A DNA stretch of 64,000 nt. It comes from Enterococcus caccae ATCC BAA-1240 (GTDB lineage: Bacteria > Bacillota > Bacilli > Lactobacillales > Enterococcaceae). The number at the start of each line of letters is the position of its first letter. Positions within the stretch are counted from its first letter, which is position 1. The DNA lies in assembly GCF_000407145.1 (NCBI RefSeq), contig NZ_KE136474.1, positions 434,001-498,000 of the forward strand. Reading direction: 5' to 3'. Under the pieces are notes generated by a model, which was not told the origin of the DNA, made no database searches, and saw only the letters and a program-made list of their open reading frames with translations. Shown here piece by piece: positions 1 through 8,183 of this stretch. Made by a program: the position numbers and the translations under genes.

Positions 1-64
1 CAACTTCTTTTAAGACTTGACCAAGTGTCATGTAGTCAGTTTCTAAAACAATCGTCTTTTTCAA
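1..64 (-). CDS. yaaA: S4-domain protein YaaA, 5' end only
   Basis: Partial gene running off the left edge. Reading leftwards from a TTG at 62-64, the product begins (M)KKTIVLETDYMTLGQVLKEV, the typical start of the small S4-type RNA-binding protein found between dnaN and recF in Firmicutes. A GAGGG ribosome binding site (72-76) lies 7-8 nt upstream of the TTG, which supports this start over the out-of-frame ATG at 69-71. The visible part is only 21 codons. Position and strand match the usual dnaA-dnaN-yaaA-recF order, although here dnaN is 1.3 kb away because of an inserted PadR pair. Confidence 0.8.
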   Translation of the reverse strand, partial: MKKTIVLETDYMTLGQVLKEV

Positions 65-323
65 AATGCATCCCTCTTTTTTGTTTTCACTTTTACTCTT
101 ATATTATACTCTTTTTTATGTCAAAAAACAAATTTATCCTTCTAATTTTGTTTCTAAGCAATTTTGAATCTAATCGACAAAAAATATTCTGAGGATTAAA
201 AAAGGCTTAAAATGCATTTTAAGGATAAATTTGTAAGTTGGGTCTCTCGAAATTTTTTTTCAGCAATTTTCATTTTGTTTATCATAAATAATAGTTATAT
301 GCGAAAATCATCTGAATAAAGAA

Positions 324-352
324 TTGACTTATACCGTTCGACGATATACAAT
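324..352 (+). promoter_or_regulatory. Sigma-A promoter of the padR-DUF2812 operon
   Basis: TTGACT (324-329) and TACAAT (347-352) are separated by exactly 17 bp, one mismatch each from consensus. Transcription would start near 359, inside the palindrome described next. An AAGGTG ribosome binding site (391-396) precedes the padR ATG. Confidence 0.75.
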
Positions 353-357
353 GCAAC

Positions 358-376
358 TATACAGTTTAACTGTATA
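358..376. promoter_or_regulatory. Perfect palindromic operator at the padR start site
   Basis: TATACAGTT-T-AACTGTATA is a 9+1+9 bp perfect inverted repeat sitting on the predicted transcription start. This is the usual place for autorepression by PadR-type regulators, so the padR product is the likely ligand (inference). Confidence 0.65.
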
Positions 377-404
377 AAAATAACGATATAAAGGTGTATG
401 ATAA

Positions 405-713
405 ATGGATATTAAGAAAATCTTGCCTCTAACTGAAACAACTTTTTATATTATGCTATCACTGATTGAACCTTCACATGGATATGCCATCATGCAAAAA
501 GTCGAAGAAATAAGCAATGGTCGAGTACGTATTGCGGCAGGCACAATGTATGGTGCAACAGAAAATTTATTAAAACAAAAGTTGATTTGTGAGGTCCCAG
601 GAGAAGATAAACGGCGGCGGGTATATCAATTAACAAATACTGGTAAAGATGTTTTAAAACTTGAAGTCAAACGACTAAAAGAATTAGTAGCACTTGCTGA
701 TCAATTATTATAG
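405..713 (+). CDS. PadR family transcriptional regulator
   Basis: A 102-residue protein with the PadR winged-helix pattern: LTETTFYIMLSLIEPSHGYAI followed by IAAGTMYGATENLLKQKLI and a basic wing (EDKRRRVYQLTNTGKDVL). The short length fits PadR subfamily 2. Proteins of this kind repress a neighbouring membrane-protein or transporter gene and release DNA on ligand or stress. The gene starts at ATG 405 behind AAGGTG, is preceded by its own promoter and palindrome, and is followed 9 bp later by a DUF2812 gene, the classical partner. It is transcribed against the flanking dnaN/yaaA genes. Confidence 0.9.
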   Translation: MDIKKILPLTETTFYIMLSLIEPSHGYAIMQKVEEISNGRVRIAAGTMYGATENLLKQKLICEVPGEDKRRRVYQLTNTGKDVLKLEVKRLKELVALADQLL

Positions 714-722
714 GAGGACCAG

Positions 723-1325
723 ATGAAAAAATTCAAATTATTTATTGATATAAAAAATGAAGAACACTACTTAAATGAAATGGCAAACAAAGGCTGGACA
801 CTAGTAAAATATAATGCATGGGGAATCTATACATTTGAAAAGACAGCCTCAAAAGTTCTGAATTATAGAATTGATTATCAACTATTCAAAAAGAAGGCTG
901 ATTATATGGCTTATCTGACCTTATTTGAAGATAGTGGTTGGCAGCATATCAGCGGCACTAAACATAGTGGGTTTCAATTTTTTTTACCCTTGAATAGTGA
1001 AAATCAAGAGCTAGATATATTTTCAGATACTTCATCAAGTAATGAACGCTATAAGCGTTTATATAATCAAGCGATGTTATGGATGGGACTAATGATTGTA
1101 TACTTTTTTATCGTTCAGCCTTCTTTTGAAAATATTTCTTCTTGGTATTTAACCCCAAGTCTTTGGGAATATACTGGCCTACAACTATTTGGAATGATTC
1201 TTGTACAAACATTCTTTTTGTTACTACAGATAATGCCACTGATGTTTTTTATGTTTGGCGCTATATACTATACGATGATGGGAACCAAAGCAAAAAAACT
1301 GATCAAGAAATATGAGAATGGATAA
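723..1325 (+). CDS. DUF2812 membrane protein
   Basis: A 200-residue protein. The N-terminal ~110 residues form the soluble DUF2812 domain (KKFKLFIDIKNEEHYLNEMA, then GWTLVKYN and YRIDYQ motifs). Two membrane segments follow at about residues 119-140 and 160-188, with a basic cytoplasmic end. DUF2812 proteins are regularly paired with PadR regulators; their biochemical role is unknown. An AGGAGG sequence lies just upstream of the ATG, overlapping the padR stop region, which indicates a two-gene operon ending in the hairpin at 1354-1406. Confidence 0.85.
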   Translation: MKKFKLFIDIKNEEHYLNEMANKGWTLVKYNAWGIYTFEKTASKVLNYRIDYQLFKKKADYMAYLTLFEDSGWQHISGTKHSGFQFFLPLNSENQELDIFSDTSSSNERYKRLYNQAMLWMGLMIVYFFIVQPSFENISSWYLTPSLWEYTGLQLFGMILVQTFFLLLQIMPLMFFMFGAIYYTMMGTKAKKLIKKYENG

Positions 1326-1353
1326 TTATTCTTATTCAGATCTTAACCCCCAA

Positions 1354-1406
1354 AAAAAAGAGAGTGTGAAAAACTGAATTTCAGTTTTTCACACTCTCTT
1401 TTTTCT
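1354..1406. terminator. Bidirectional terminator between DUF2812 gene and dnaN
   Basis: A near-perfect stem of about 20 bp (AGAGAGTGTGAAAAACTGA pairing with its complement) with A-rich DNA on the left and T-rich DNA on the right. It can end transcription of the plus-strand operon and of dnaN on the minus strand. Confidence 0.85.
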
Positions 1407-1413
1407 AAATTTA

Positions 1414-2544
1414 TTAATTTGTACGAACAGGTGTAATCAATTGAATAAAGTCTAAATCGGTTTCTGTCGGTTCTAATGTAAATGGACGGATTGCAGAAAT
1501 AAACTTAACGGTAATACTCATATCGCCAAAAGCACGCAATGCATCTTTCATATAATCTGGATTGAAAGAAATTTCTAATGGGTCACCAGTTACTTTTTCA
1601 TAATTTAGCGGTTCTTCCACTTTACCGATCTCTGGAGAGTTTCCGTAAAGAACAACAGAATCAGAAGCAATGGCTAAACGAACGATATTATTGCGGCCTT
1701 CATGTGACAATAAAGAGGCGCGATCGATAGCTGATAATAATTCTGGTACATAAAAATCAATTTCTGTATTAAAGCTTGTCGGAATCAAACGATTTGTATC
1801 AGGATAATTTCCTTCTAACAAACGAGAATAGAAATACATATTTTGAGTTTTGAACAGTACTTGGTTTTCCATGATACTGATTTCGACCATTTCTTCTTCA
1901 TTTGTAAATGAACGAGAAAGTTCAGTCAAACTTTTTCCTGGAATGACAATATTGAAGTTTTCAGCTGCTTGTTCAATGGGAATGATTCGTTGGCTCAAAC
2001 GATGTGAATCTGTCGCAACAGCTAATAATTTTTGATCTTCTAATATAAAGTGAACACCCGTCAAAATTGGACGACTTTCATGAAGAGAAACAGCAAATCC
2101 TGTTTCATTGATAATTTTTGTTAACAGGTGAACAGGCAATTGAATTTGATTTTTAGCATCAATAACTGGAAGGTGTGGATAATTATCTGCATCCAAGCCA
2201 TTAACAGTAAAGTCAGCTTTTCCTGAAGTAATCGCTACTTGATTATTTTCTAGTACTTCAAGTGTGAACATTTCTTCAGGTAATTTACGAATGATTTCAC
2301 CAAAGAAGCGAGCTTGTAAAACAATACTTCCTGTAGATTCAATTGTCATTTGAGCTTTTTCATCTTCTTTACTTAGAAAACTTTCAATAGAGATATCTGC
2401 ATTACTACCTGTTAAGGATAAACCTTCATCCGTTAAAACAATTTTTACACCTGTTAAAATAGGGATAGTTGTTTTAGAAGAAATGGCTCTTTGAACGGTT
2501 TGTAATTCTTGTAAGAATGTATTTCTTTTTACAGTTAATTTCAT
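1414..2544 (-). CDS. dnaN: DNA polymerase III beta sliding clamp
   Basis: A 376-residue protein, the normal length for a Firmicute beta clamp. It begins MKLTVKRNTFLQELQTVQRAI and shows the three clamp repeats (ISSKTTIPILTGVKI; VSLHESRPILTGVHF; the C-terminal ...EISFNPDYMKDALRA), ending with the conserved FIQLITPVR. It forms the dimeric ring that tethers Pol III to DNA. A CTCCTT complement (2555-2560) gives an AAGGAG site 10 nt before the ATG. It lies downstream of dnaA on the same strand, separated by a 199-bp DnaA-box region. Confidence 0.98.
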   Translation of the reverse strand: MKLTVKRNTFLQELQTVQRAISSKTTIPILTGVKIVLTDEGLSLTGSNADISIESFLSKEDEKAQMTIESTGSIVLQARFFGEIIRKLPEEMFTLEVLENNQVAITSGKADFTVNGLDADNYPHLPVIDAKNQIQLPVHLLTKIINETGFAVSLHESRPILTGVHFILEDQKLLAVATDSHRLSQRIIPIEQAAENFNIVIPGKSLTELSRSFTNEEEMVEISIMENQVLFKTQNMYFYSRLLEGNYPDTNRLIPTSFNTEIDFYVPELLSAIDRASLLSHEGRNNIVRLAIASDSVVLYGNSPEIGKVEEPLNYEKVTGDPLEISFNPDYMKDALRAFGDMSITVKFISAIRPFTLEPTETDLDFIQLITPVRTN

Positions 2545-2611
2545 AATGATAGAACTCCTTTTTAATTGATTTTAAAAGCATTAATTTTGCTAAGACAGTT
2601 TTGTATTTATA

Positions 2612-2741
2612 TATAAATAAATAATAAAAGTAGTAGGGCTTGTTAATTCTGTGGAAAAGTCTAGAAACGAAATGAAATAGGAGTTTTCCACCTGTGTATA
2701 ACTTGTGGAAAACTTTTTCCTTTTTCTCTTTTTTATCCACA
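2612..2741. other. dnaA-dnaN intergenic DnaA-box cluster and putative unwinding element
   Basis: Candidate DnaA boxes are TTATCCACA (2733-2741), TGTGGAAAA (2704-2712), TGTGTATAA (2693-2701), TTTTCCACC (2684-2692) and TGTGGAAAA (2650-2658). Next to the last box, read on the minus strand, comes a GCCC spacer, then CTACTACTTTTATTATTTA and a pure AT tract (2612-2636). Box, GC spacer and TAG/TAA triplets is the arrangement described for basal unwinding systems with DnaA-trios in Bacillus. No protein appears to be encoded in this gap. Confidence 0.6.
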
Positions 2742-2743
2742 GG

Positions 2744-4087
2744 TCAGGAATTAAGCAAGTTTTTGATTTCTCCAACTTCTTTTTGAATTGTCGGATCTTT
2801 TTCCATTAATTGCTGAATTTTTTCGTGAGCATGGATGACCGTGGTATGATCCTTTCCGCCGAACTCTGCCCCGATTTTTGGTAGAGAGTTATCTGTCATC
2901 TCTCTAGAAAGATACATCGAGATCTGTCTAGGAACAACAATGGATTTTACGCGTTTTTTGCCTTTTAAATCTTTTAATTGGATATGGTAATACTTTGCCA
3001 CTTCTTCTTGGATTTGTAAAATGGATAAATGATGTTGACTGCCGACCGATTTTAAGGATTTCAAAGCATCTGCAGCAAGACTGGTTGTTATGTCTTCACC
3101 ATTAATCGTAGCAAAAGCTTGAACGCGCACTAATGCACCCTCTAATTCGCGGATATTAGAATCAATCTGTCCTGCGATATAGCTTAGCGTATCATCAGGA
3201 ATTTCAAGTCGTTCTGCATCCGCTTTTTTCCGCAAAATAGCAATTCGTGTTTCCAAATCTGGTGGCGTGATGTCGACAGACAGCCCCCAGGCAAAGCGAG
3301 AAACCAAACGCTCAGGCAATTTTGGAATATCGTTTGGCGGTCGATCACTTGTTAATACGATCTGTTTATTTTCATTATACAAATCATTAAACGTATGGAA
3401 AAATTCTTCTAATGTTGCTTCTTTTTCAGCTAAAAATTGAATATCATCGACTAATAGCAAATCAACATTTCGGTATTCTTTTCGGAACTGTTCTGAATTT
3501 TTGGTTTGGATAGAATTGATAAATTCATTTGTAAATGTTTCGCTGCTGACGTATTTTACTTTAGCATCTGGTCGATTTTGCAGCATTTGATGACCGATTG
3601 CATGCATCAAATGGGTTTTTCCTAGACCAACACCACCATAAAAGAATAATGGATTGTAAATAGAACCAGGATCTTCGGCTACAACTAATGCTGCAGCATG
3701 CGCCATTTGATTTCCTTTTCCAATAACGAATGTGTCAAAAGAATACTTTGGATTCAATAAAGCTTTCTTCCCATGCTCTGCAATTTTTTCTTGTGTCACA
3801 GGGGCCTTTTTTTCTTCTTGAACCGGCATCGTTTCTTTCTCACCAGTAACAACAAAATGAGGCATTACTTCAGCACCAGTCAATTTAAAGCCAGTTTCAA
3901 CGATTTTTGCGGCTAAATTCTTTTCCCAATAGTCTTTATGAACAGCAGAAGGAACCTCTAACCATAATTGGTTATTTTCCAACTTTAGCGGTTGTGTTGT
4001 TTTTATCCAAGCATCAAAACTAGGTGCAGACAAAACAGATTGGTAAGTATCTTCCAGATCTCTCCAGAAACTTTCCATATCGGGCAT
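2744..4087 (-). CDS. dnaA: Chromosomal replication initiator DnaA
   Basis: A 447-residue protein of standard length. Domain I (about 1-80) starts with MESFWRDLEDTYQSVLSAPSFDAWI. The AAA+ core has Walker A GGVGLGKTH (near 150), Walker B LLLVDDIQF and the arginine-containing RLVSRFAWGL. Domain IV ends with the DNA-binding signature GGKDHTTVIHAHEKI. It binds DnaA boxes and melts the origin. AAGGAGGT lies 6-8 nt before the ATG. The box-rich region 4430-4800 is upstream and a second cluster is downstream, so the gene sits between two box clusters as in Bacillus. Confidence 0.99.
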   Translation of the reverse strand: MPDMESFWRDLEDTYQSVLSAPSFDAWIKTTQPLKLENNQLWLEVPSAVHKDYWEKNLAAKIVETGFKLTGAEVMPHFVVTGEKETMPVQEEKKAPVTQEKIAEHGKKALLNPKYSFDTFVIGKGNQMAHAAALVVAEDPGSIYNPLFFYGGVGLGKTHLMHAIGHQMLQNRPDAKVKYVSSETFTNEFINSIQTKNSEQFRKEYRNVDLLLVDDIQFLAEKEATLEEFFHTFNDLYNENKQIVLTSDRPPNDIPKLPERLVSRFAWGLSVDITPPDLETRIAILRKKADAERLEIPDDTLSYIAGQIDSNIRELEGALVRVQAFATINGEDITTSLAADALKSLKSVGSQHHLSILQIQEEVAKYYHIQLKDLKGKKRVKSIVVPRQISMYLSREMTDNSLPKIGAEFGGKDHTTVIHAHEKIQQLMEKDPTIQKEVGEIKNLLNS

Positions 4088-4628
4088 ATGGTGACCTCCT
4101 TAATATAAACGCGGAACAAGCAGCTTACCTCTGACAGAAAATAATAGGAAACGATGACGAAGGGGCTGTTTGCCTCATTCCTAGTTTATCTTCTTTCCAA
4201 AGAGTTGGCTCGTGCAGCTAGATAGATATAAAAGCATAGTGGGCTTGTTTAGTCCGTGAAGCTAGAAATTATACGTAGATCCCGCGCTGAAAAGCGCAAC
4301 GAATTTGTCTAACTTAAGCAGAAATATACTTTATGGTTATTGGCACTCAGAATTTTTCTGTTTTCGGAGAAACAAGTTTATGTACCGTCGATGTAAAAAT
4401 AAATTTTTCTATATAAAATAGCAGAACAACGATAAATAGATAAGCAAATAGAATTTTAGCATTTTTTTGCAACTTTTTCCACAGGCAAATTGTGAATTGT
4501 GGAAAAAAAATTCACAGAGGGTTATAAACTTATCCACAAAGCGAAAAAAAACGGTGGATTCCTTCGTCTTATTTTATTTATCCACAACAGATTCTGTAAA
4601 ACAAAAGTCTATAGAATAAGCTTTTTCA

Positions 4629-4668
4629 AAAGTTATGCACAATTTTAAAATCGAATGTGCATAACTTT
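4629..4668. repeat. Perfect inverted repeat built on two TTATGCACA DnaA-box variants
   Basis: AAAAGTTATGCACA and TGTGCATAACTTTT are exact complements separated by about 14 bp. Each arm includes a nine-base TTATGCACA, matching the relaxed DnaA-box consensus TTATNCACA. It sits between the strong boxes of oriC. Confidence 0.65.
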
Positions 4669-4817
4669 TTAACAGCCTGTTTTTTTGTGTAAAAGTATAC
4701 TGAAAACTAAAAATGAAATCTCCCCACAAAAAAAACTATCCACAACTTATCCCTAACTTTTTCTGTTTTGTGGATAACTTATTTAGTGAAGAGTAAAAAT
4801 TAATTCCCGAAAATTTA

Positions 4818-4847
4818 TTGACAAAAGGACCTAATACTAGTTATACT
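4818..4847 (+). promoter_or_regulatory. rpmH promoter
   Basis: TTGACA (4818-4823) followed after 18 bp by TATACT (4842-4847). Transcription would start in 4853-4856, about 50 bp before the rpmH ATG. An AGGAGGTG ribosome binding site lies 7-8 nt before the start. Confidence 0.7.
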
Positions 4848-4904
4848 ATCAAAGTATGTCTATGTATTGATGGATAGTTACAATTTCAGGAGGTGGAACA
4901 AGAG

Positions 4905-5039
4905 ATGAAAAGAACGTATCAACCAAACAAACGTAAACGTCAAAAAGTTCACGGTTTCCGTAAACGTATGAGCACAAAAAATGGTCGTAACGTATTAGCG
5001 AGCAGACGTCGTAAAGGCAGAAAAGTTATTTCAGCATAA
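4905..5039 (+). CDS. rpmH: 50S ribosomal protein L34
   Basis: A 44-residue, very basic protein starting [18 protein letters not shown] and ending [11 protein letters not shown], an unmistakable bL34. It starts at ATG 4905 behind AGGAGGTGG. It is the first gene on the plus-strand side of the origin. A strong terminator follows at once, and rnpA, usually close behind rpmH, is displaced by more than 1 kb because of a tandem repeat array. Confidence 0.98.
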   Translation: MKRTYQPNKRKRQKVHGFRKRMSTKNGRNVLASRRRKGRKVISA

Positions 5040-5076
5040 TCTATGTTGACTTTAAATAACGAATCAAGTTCAAACT

Positions 5077-5133
5077 AAGAACCCTTTATTATCTTCACAA
5101 TGTATGTGCGGGGATAATAAAGGGTTCTTTTGT
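5077..5133 (+). terminator. Terminator after rpmH
   Basis: AAGAACCCTTTATTATC (5077-5093) pairs perfectly with 5113-5129 across a 19-nt loop, followed by TTTTGTTG. It would separate rpmH from rnpA transcription. Confidence 0.8.
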
Positions 5134-5134
5134 T

Positions 5135-5800
5135 GTGAATCACTACGACTGGCTTTGCCAGAGTAGATGATAAACAATACTTGGCGAACGAAGTGAGAGA
5201 AGTTACAGTACTAGTGAATCACGCCACGTCGTTTTGATTTCATCAATTTCTAATTGCTAAAGAACTGAAGGTTGAAGGAATACGATTATCTTTGCCAGAG
5301 TAGATGATAAACAATACTTGGCGAACGAAGTGAGAGAAGTTACAGTACTAGTGAATCACGCCACATCGTTTTGATTTCATCAATCTCTAATTGCTAAAGA
5401 ACTGAAGGCTGAAGGAATACGATTATCTTTGCCAGAGTAGATGATAAACAATACTTGGCGAACGAAGTGAGAGAAGTTACAGTACTAGTGAATCACGCCA
5501 CGTCGTTTTGATTTCATCAATTTCTAATTGCTAAAGAACTGAAGGCTGAAGGAATACGATTATCTTTGCCAGAGTAGATGATGAACAATACTTGGCGAAC
5601 GAAGTGAGAGAAGTTACCCTACTAGTGAATCGCGCCACGTCGTTTTGATTTCATCGATCTCTAATTGCTAAAAAACTGAAGATAGAAGGAATACGGTTAG
5701 CTTCGCCAGAGTAAATGGTTCACACTACTTAGCAAACGAAGTGAGAGAAGTTACCCTACTAGTAGACCACCTAGATTACCAAAAAAACTAAAGCTAAAAA
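5135..5800. repeat. Five-unit 137-bp tandem repeat between rpmH and rnpA
   Basis: The motif GCCAGAGTAGATGATAAACA recurs at 5157, 5294, 5431 and 5568, and a diverged form (GCCAGAGTAAATGG) occurs at 5705: an exact 137-bp period. Units 1-4 are nearly identical; unit 5 has decayed and is cut short. Each unit carries TACTTGGCGAACGAAGTGAG and later CGCCA, and AT-rich filler (TTTCATCAATTTCTAATTGC). There is no long open frame. A related array with a ~121-bp period lies at 14550-14965. The remaining gap, 5801-6097, is AT-rich, with a probable rnpA -10 (TATTATTATAGAGT region near 6050). Confidence 0.9.
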
Positions 5801-6097
5801 AGTATTACAGTAGTAATGAAAAGTATAAGGATTCACTTGTGAAAAAAATTGCGCATTCTACATGACTCCATTTTGTTTAGAATTCACCATTTTCTAAATA
5901 TTGATCAACCCCAAAAAATCTCGCGATCCCATAAAATAAAGTGAAAAAAAACCAAAAAAATGATAATATATGAAATTAGAGTCATTATTGCCAAAATCTC
6001 TGGATATTTTCCCTTAATTTTGAAAAAAAATATCCGAAATATGCTATTATTATAGAGTGAGCAAAAAAGAAAGATAGAAAGAAACAAAGGGATGCCG

Positions 6098-6436
6098 ATG
6101 AAAAAATCCTATAGAGTAAAAAAAGAAAGTGAATTTCAAGCAGTTTTTCAACACAAACAGTCTTGTGCCAATCGCAGATTTGTTGTTTACGTATTGGAAA
6201 AACCAGAACAAAAGCATTTTCGGGTTGGAATTTCCGTTGGAAAAAAAATTGGAAATGCGGTTGTCAGAAATGCTGTTAAGCGTAAAATCCGAACGTCGGT
6301 TTATCAATTAAAAGAATCGATCGATCCAACATGTGATTTTATTATTATCGCAAGACCTGGTGTTGACAAGTTAACATCTGAAGAAATTCATCGCAATTTG
6401 ATCCATGTGCTAAAACTTGCAAAAATTTTGAACTAA
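6098..6436 (+). CDS. rnpA: Ribonuclease P protein component
   Basis: A 112-residue basic protein starting MKKSYRVKKESEFQAVFQHK, with the RNase P signature GNAVVRNAVKRKIRTSV and a C-terminal RPGVDKL segment. It helps the RNA subunit cleave the 5' leader from pre-tRNA. Another ATG six bases upstream (6092) lies only 1-2 nt after the AAAGGG ribosome binding site, whereas the ATG at 6098 has normal 7-nt spacing, so I place the start there. It is followed 15 bp later by yidC, the usual rnpA-yidC-jag operon. Confidence 0.96.
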   Translation: MKKSYRVKKESEFQAVFQHKQSCANRRFVVYVLEKPEQKHFRVGISVGKKIGNAVVRNAVKRKIRTSVYQLKESIDPTCDFIIIARPGVDKLTSEEIHRNLIHVLKLAKILN

Positions 6437-6451
6437 GAGAGGAACAGTTTT

Positions 6452-7279
6452 GTGAAGAAGTATAAACGCTTATTATTGATGGCAGGCCTAGTTACACTTG
6501 TTTTTGTATTGTCTGCCTGTGGAACCGCCCCGATTAACGAGAGCAGTACAGGAATTTGGGACCGCTATATCGTCTATTATTTCGCTGAGGCAATCAAATT
6601 TTTATCCATTTCAGCAAATACTGGTATTGGGATCATCCTATTTACATTAGTGATTCGGATCATTTTATTACCATTGATGCATTTCCAAACAAAAAGCATG
6701 CGCAAAACGCAAGAGTTACAACCCAAATTAAAAGCGTTACAGAAGCAATATTCATCAAAAGATCCAGAAACACAACGCTTATTCCGTGAAGAACAACAAA
6801 AATTATACGCTGAAAATAATGTAAACCCTTATGCAGGTTGTTTACCATTGTTGATCCAAATGCCGATCATGATGGCGCTGTATCAATCGATTTCACGTGT
6901 ACCAGAATTGAAACAGGGAAGTTTCTTGTGGTTGAACCTAGGTCAACCCGATCCGTATCTGATTTTACCAATTCTAGCAGCAGTCTTTACATTTGCTAGC
7001 ACGTATCTCACTAGTATGAGTCAGATCGAATCAAATGCTTCATTAAAAACCATGAATTTTGTAATGCCCGTTATGATTTTTGTCATGGGGATGAGTTTAG
7101 CTAGTGGATTATCACTTTACTGGGTAGTCTCTAACGCGTTCCAAGTGGGTCAAACATTATTGATCAACAATCCATTTAAAATCCGTAAAGAACGTGCTGA
7201 AGCGGAGCGACAAGCGAAAGAGCGCGAACGTGCATTGAAGAAAGCAATGAATCCTAAGAAAAAAAATAAGAAAAAATAA
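6452..7279 (+). CDS. yidC: Membrane protein insertase YidC/SpoIIIJ (lipoprotein)
   Basis: A 275-residue YidC/Oxa1 family protein. It starts at GTG 6452 behind AGAGAGG. The first 22 residues are a lipoprotein signal peptide ending LSAC with the modified Cys at 23. Membrane segments follow at about 56-80, 130-150 (CLPLLIQMPIMMALYQ), 170-190 and 205-230, with a very basic tail (KKNKKK) that can contact ribosomes. It inserts proteins into the membrane alone or with SecYEG. Gene order rnpA-yidC-jag is conserved in Firmicutes. Confidence 0.97.
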   Translation: MKKYKRLLLMAGLVTLVFVLSACGTAPINESSTGIWDRYIVYYFAEAIKFLSISANTGIGIILFTLVIRIILLPLMHFQTKSMRKTQELQPKLKALQKQYSSKDPETQRLFREEQQKLYAENNVNPYAGCLPLLIQMPIMMALYQSISRVPELKQGSFLWLNLGQPDPYLILPILAAVFTFASTYLTSMSQIESNASLKTMNFVMPVMIFVMGMSLASGLSLYWVVSNAFQVGQTLLINNPFKIRKERAEAERQAKERERALKKAMNPKKKNKKK

Positions 7280-7294
7280 AAGGAGGTTTTCCAG

Positions 7295-8062
7295 ATGCCG
7301 GTTTATGAGGGAAACACAATTGAAGAAGCAACAACTAAAGGGTTGCTTGCACTGAATTTGTCAAAAGAAGAAGTAGAGATCAACGTGATTGCAGAGGCTA
7401 AAAAAGGGTTCTTGGGCTTGGGTAAAAAATTAGCTCAAGTATCGATCGAGCCAACTGTCAGCGAACAAATCGCTGAAGCAGTTGCCGAAACAGTTGAAGA
7501 TATCATTGTGACAGATGAGGAAGTAAAAACAGAAACAGCTGTTGAAGAATTGTTGACTACTAAGTCTGAATCCTCTGAATCAAAAGTCTTGGAGAACTTA
7601 GCAGATGAAGAAGCAATCACTGAATTAGCTATGTATTTAACCAATATTTCAAAGGAGTTAAATGCACCAGCTTTAGTTCGTTTAGAGCGTAAGGATGGCT
7701 TGTTGGTTTTCCATCTAGATACAGATAAACAAGGAATCCTGATCGGTAAACATGGCAAAGTTTTAAATGCAATGCAATATTTAGCTCAAGTTTTTGTTCA
7801 TCGTGTGGCAGAAAATAAATTATCTGTTGTGGTAAATGTTGGTGATTATCGTGAAAAACGCCAAGCAATTTTACAACGTCTAGCAGAAAGAACAGCAGAA
7901 AAGGTTAAGCAAACTGGTCGTCCTGTTTTTCTAGAACCAATGCCGGCATTTGAAAGAAAACAAATTCACTTTACTTTGAGTAAAGATGACCATATAAAAA
8001 CACATTCAGAAGGCGACGAACCGTATCGTTATCTGGTTGTCGAACCAGTAAAAAAATATTAA
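7295..8062 (+). CDS. jag: RNA-binding protein Jag/KhpB
   Basis: A 255-residue protein. The N-terminal Jag domain (1-50: YEGNTIEEATTKGLLALNLS...KKGFLGLGKK) is followed by an acidic Glu/Thr-rich linker (about 60-105), a KH domain carrying GKHGKVLNAMQYL (about 150) and a C-terminal R3H domain with the RxxxH motif in ERKQIHF. This family binds RNA together with KhpA and affects cell elongation. AGGAGGT precedes the ATG, 16 bp after yidC. A strong terminator follows. Confidence 0.95.
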   Translation: MPVYEGNTIEEATTKGLLALNLSKEEVEINVIAEAKKGFLGLGKKLAQVSIEPTVSEQIAEAVAETVEDIIVTDEEVKTETAVEELLTTKSESSESKVLENLADEEAITELAMYLTNISKELNAPALVRLERKDGLLVFHLDTDKQGILIGKHGKVLNAMQYLAQVFVHRVAENKLSVVVNVGDYREKRQAILQRLAERTAEKVKQTGRPVFLEPMPAFERKQIHFTLSKDDHIKTHSEGDEPYRYLVVEPVKKY

Positions 8063-8071
8063 TAAACAAGC

Positions 8072-8116
8072 AAAAAAGTCCTCCTTAAAAAACTCATTTT
8101 TAAGGAGGACTTTTTA
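8072..8116 (+). terminator. Terminator of the rnpA-yidC-jag operon
   Basis: AAAAAGTCCTCCTTAAAAA pairs with its complement across a short ACTCA loop, ending in TTTTTATTTG. The A-rich left side would also let it work leftwards. Confidence 0.9.
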
Positions 8117-8148
8117 TTTGTATCGGATAATTTCGCTAAAAAAATTCA

Positions 8149-8177
8149 TTGACAAACACTGTTAAACAAAGTATATT
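8149..8177 (+). promoter_or_regulatory. Strong promoter driving a small RNA candidate
   Basis: Perfect TTGACA (8149-8154), 17-bp spacer, TATATT (8172-8177). There is no gene downstream on this strand for more than 1 kb, but three hairpins and a terminator follow at once. Confidence 0.75.
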
Positions 8178-8183
8178 TTAAAC

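Larger units (their letters stand above)
65..404. other. Intergenic region between yaaA and padR
   Basis: About 340 bp with no gene. The left part holds the yaaA ribosome binding site and T-rich DNA. The right part (324-396) holds the padR promoter, operator and ribosome binding site, listed separately. I see nothing else convincing in it. Confidence 0.6.
4088..4904. other. Replication origin region (oriC) upstream of dnaA
   Basis: About 817 bp without genes, between the divergent dnaA and rpmH. Consensus DnaA boxes are TTATCCACA at 4530-4538 and 4578-4586 and TGTGGATAA at 4769-4777. Variants are CTATCCACA 4736-4744, TTATCCCTA 4747-4755, TTATGCACA 4633-4641 and TGTGCATAA 4656-4664. The last two lie in a long inverted repeat. 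The part nearest dnaA (4088-4430) has no boxes but holds a GCGCT-GAAA-AGCGC mini-hairpin (4284-4297) and a TATAAT on the minus strand (4268-4273), possibly the dnaA -10 with a poor -35. The right edge carries the rpmH promoter. Confidence 0.85.

Noticed and set aside
2474-2775. Two short minus-strand frames across the dnaA-dnaN gap
   Set aside because: They overlap dnaA and dnaN coding ends and DnaA boxes, have no start signals and have low-complexity composition.
5135-5800. CRISPR array
   Set aside because: The units are 137 bp and repeat end to end with no short repeat/unique spacer alternation, and there are no cas genes.
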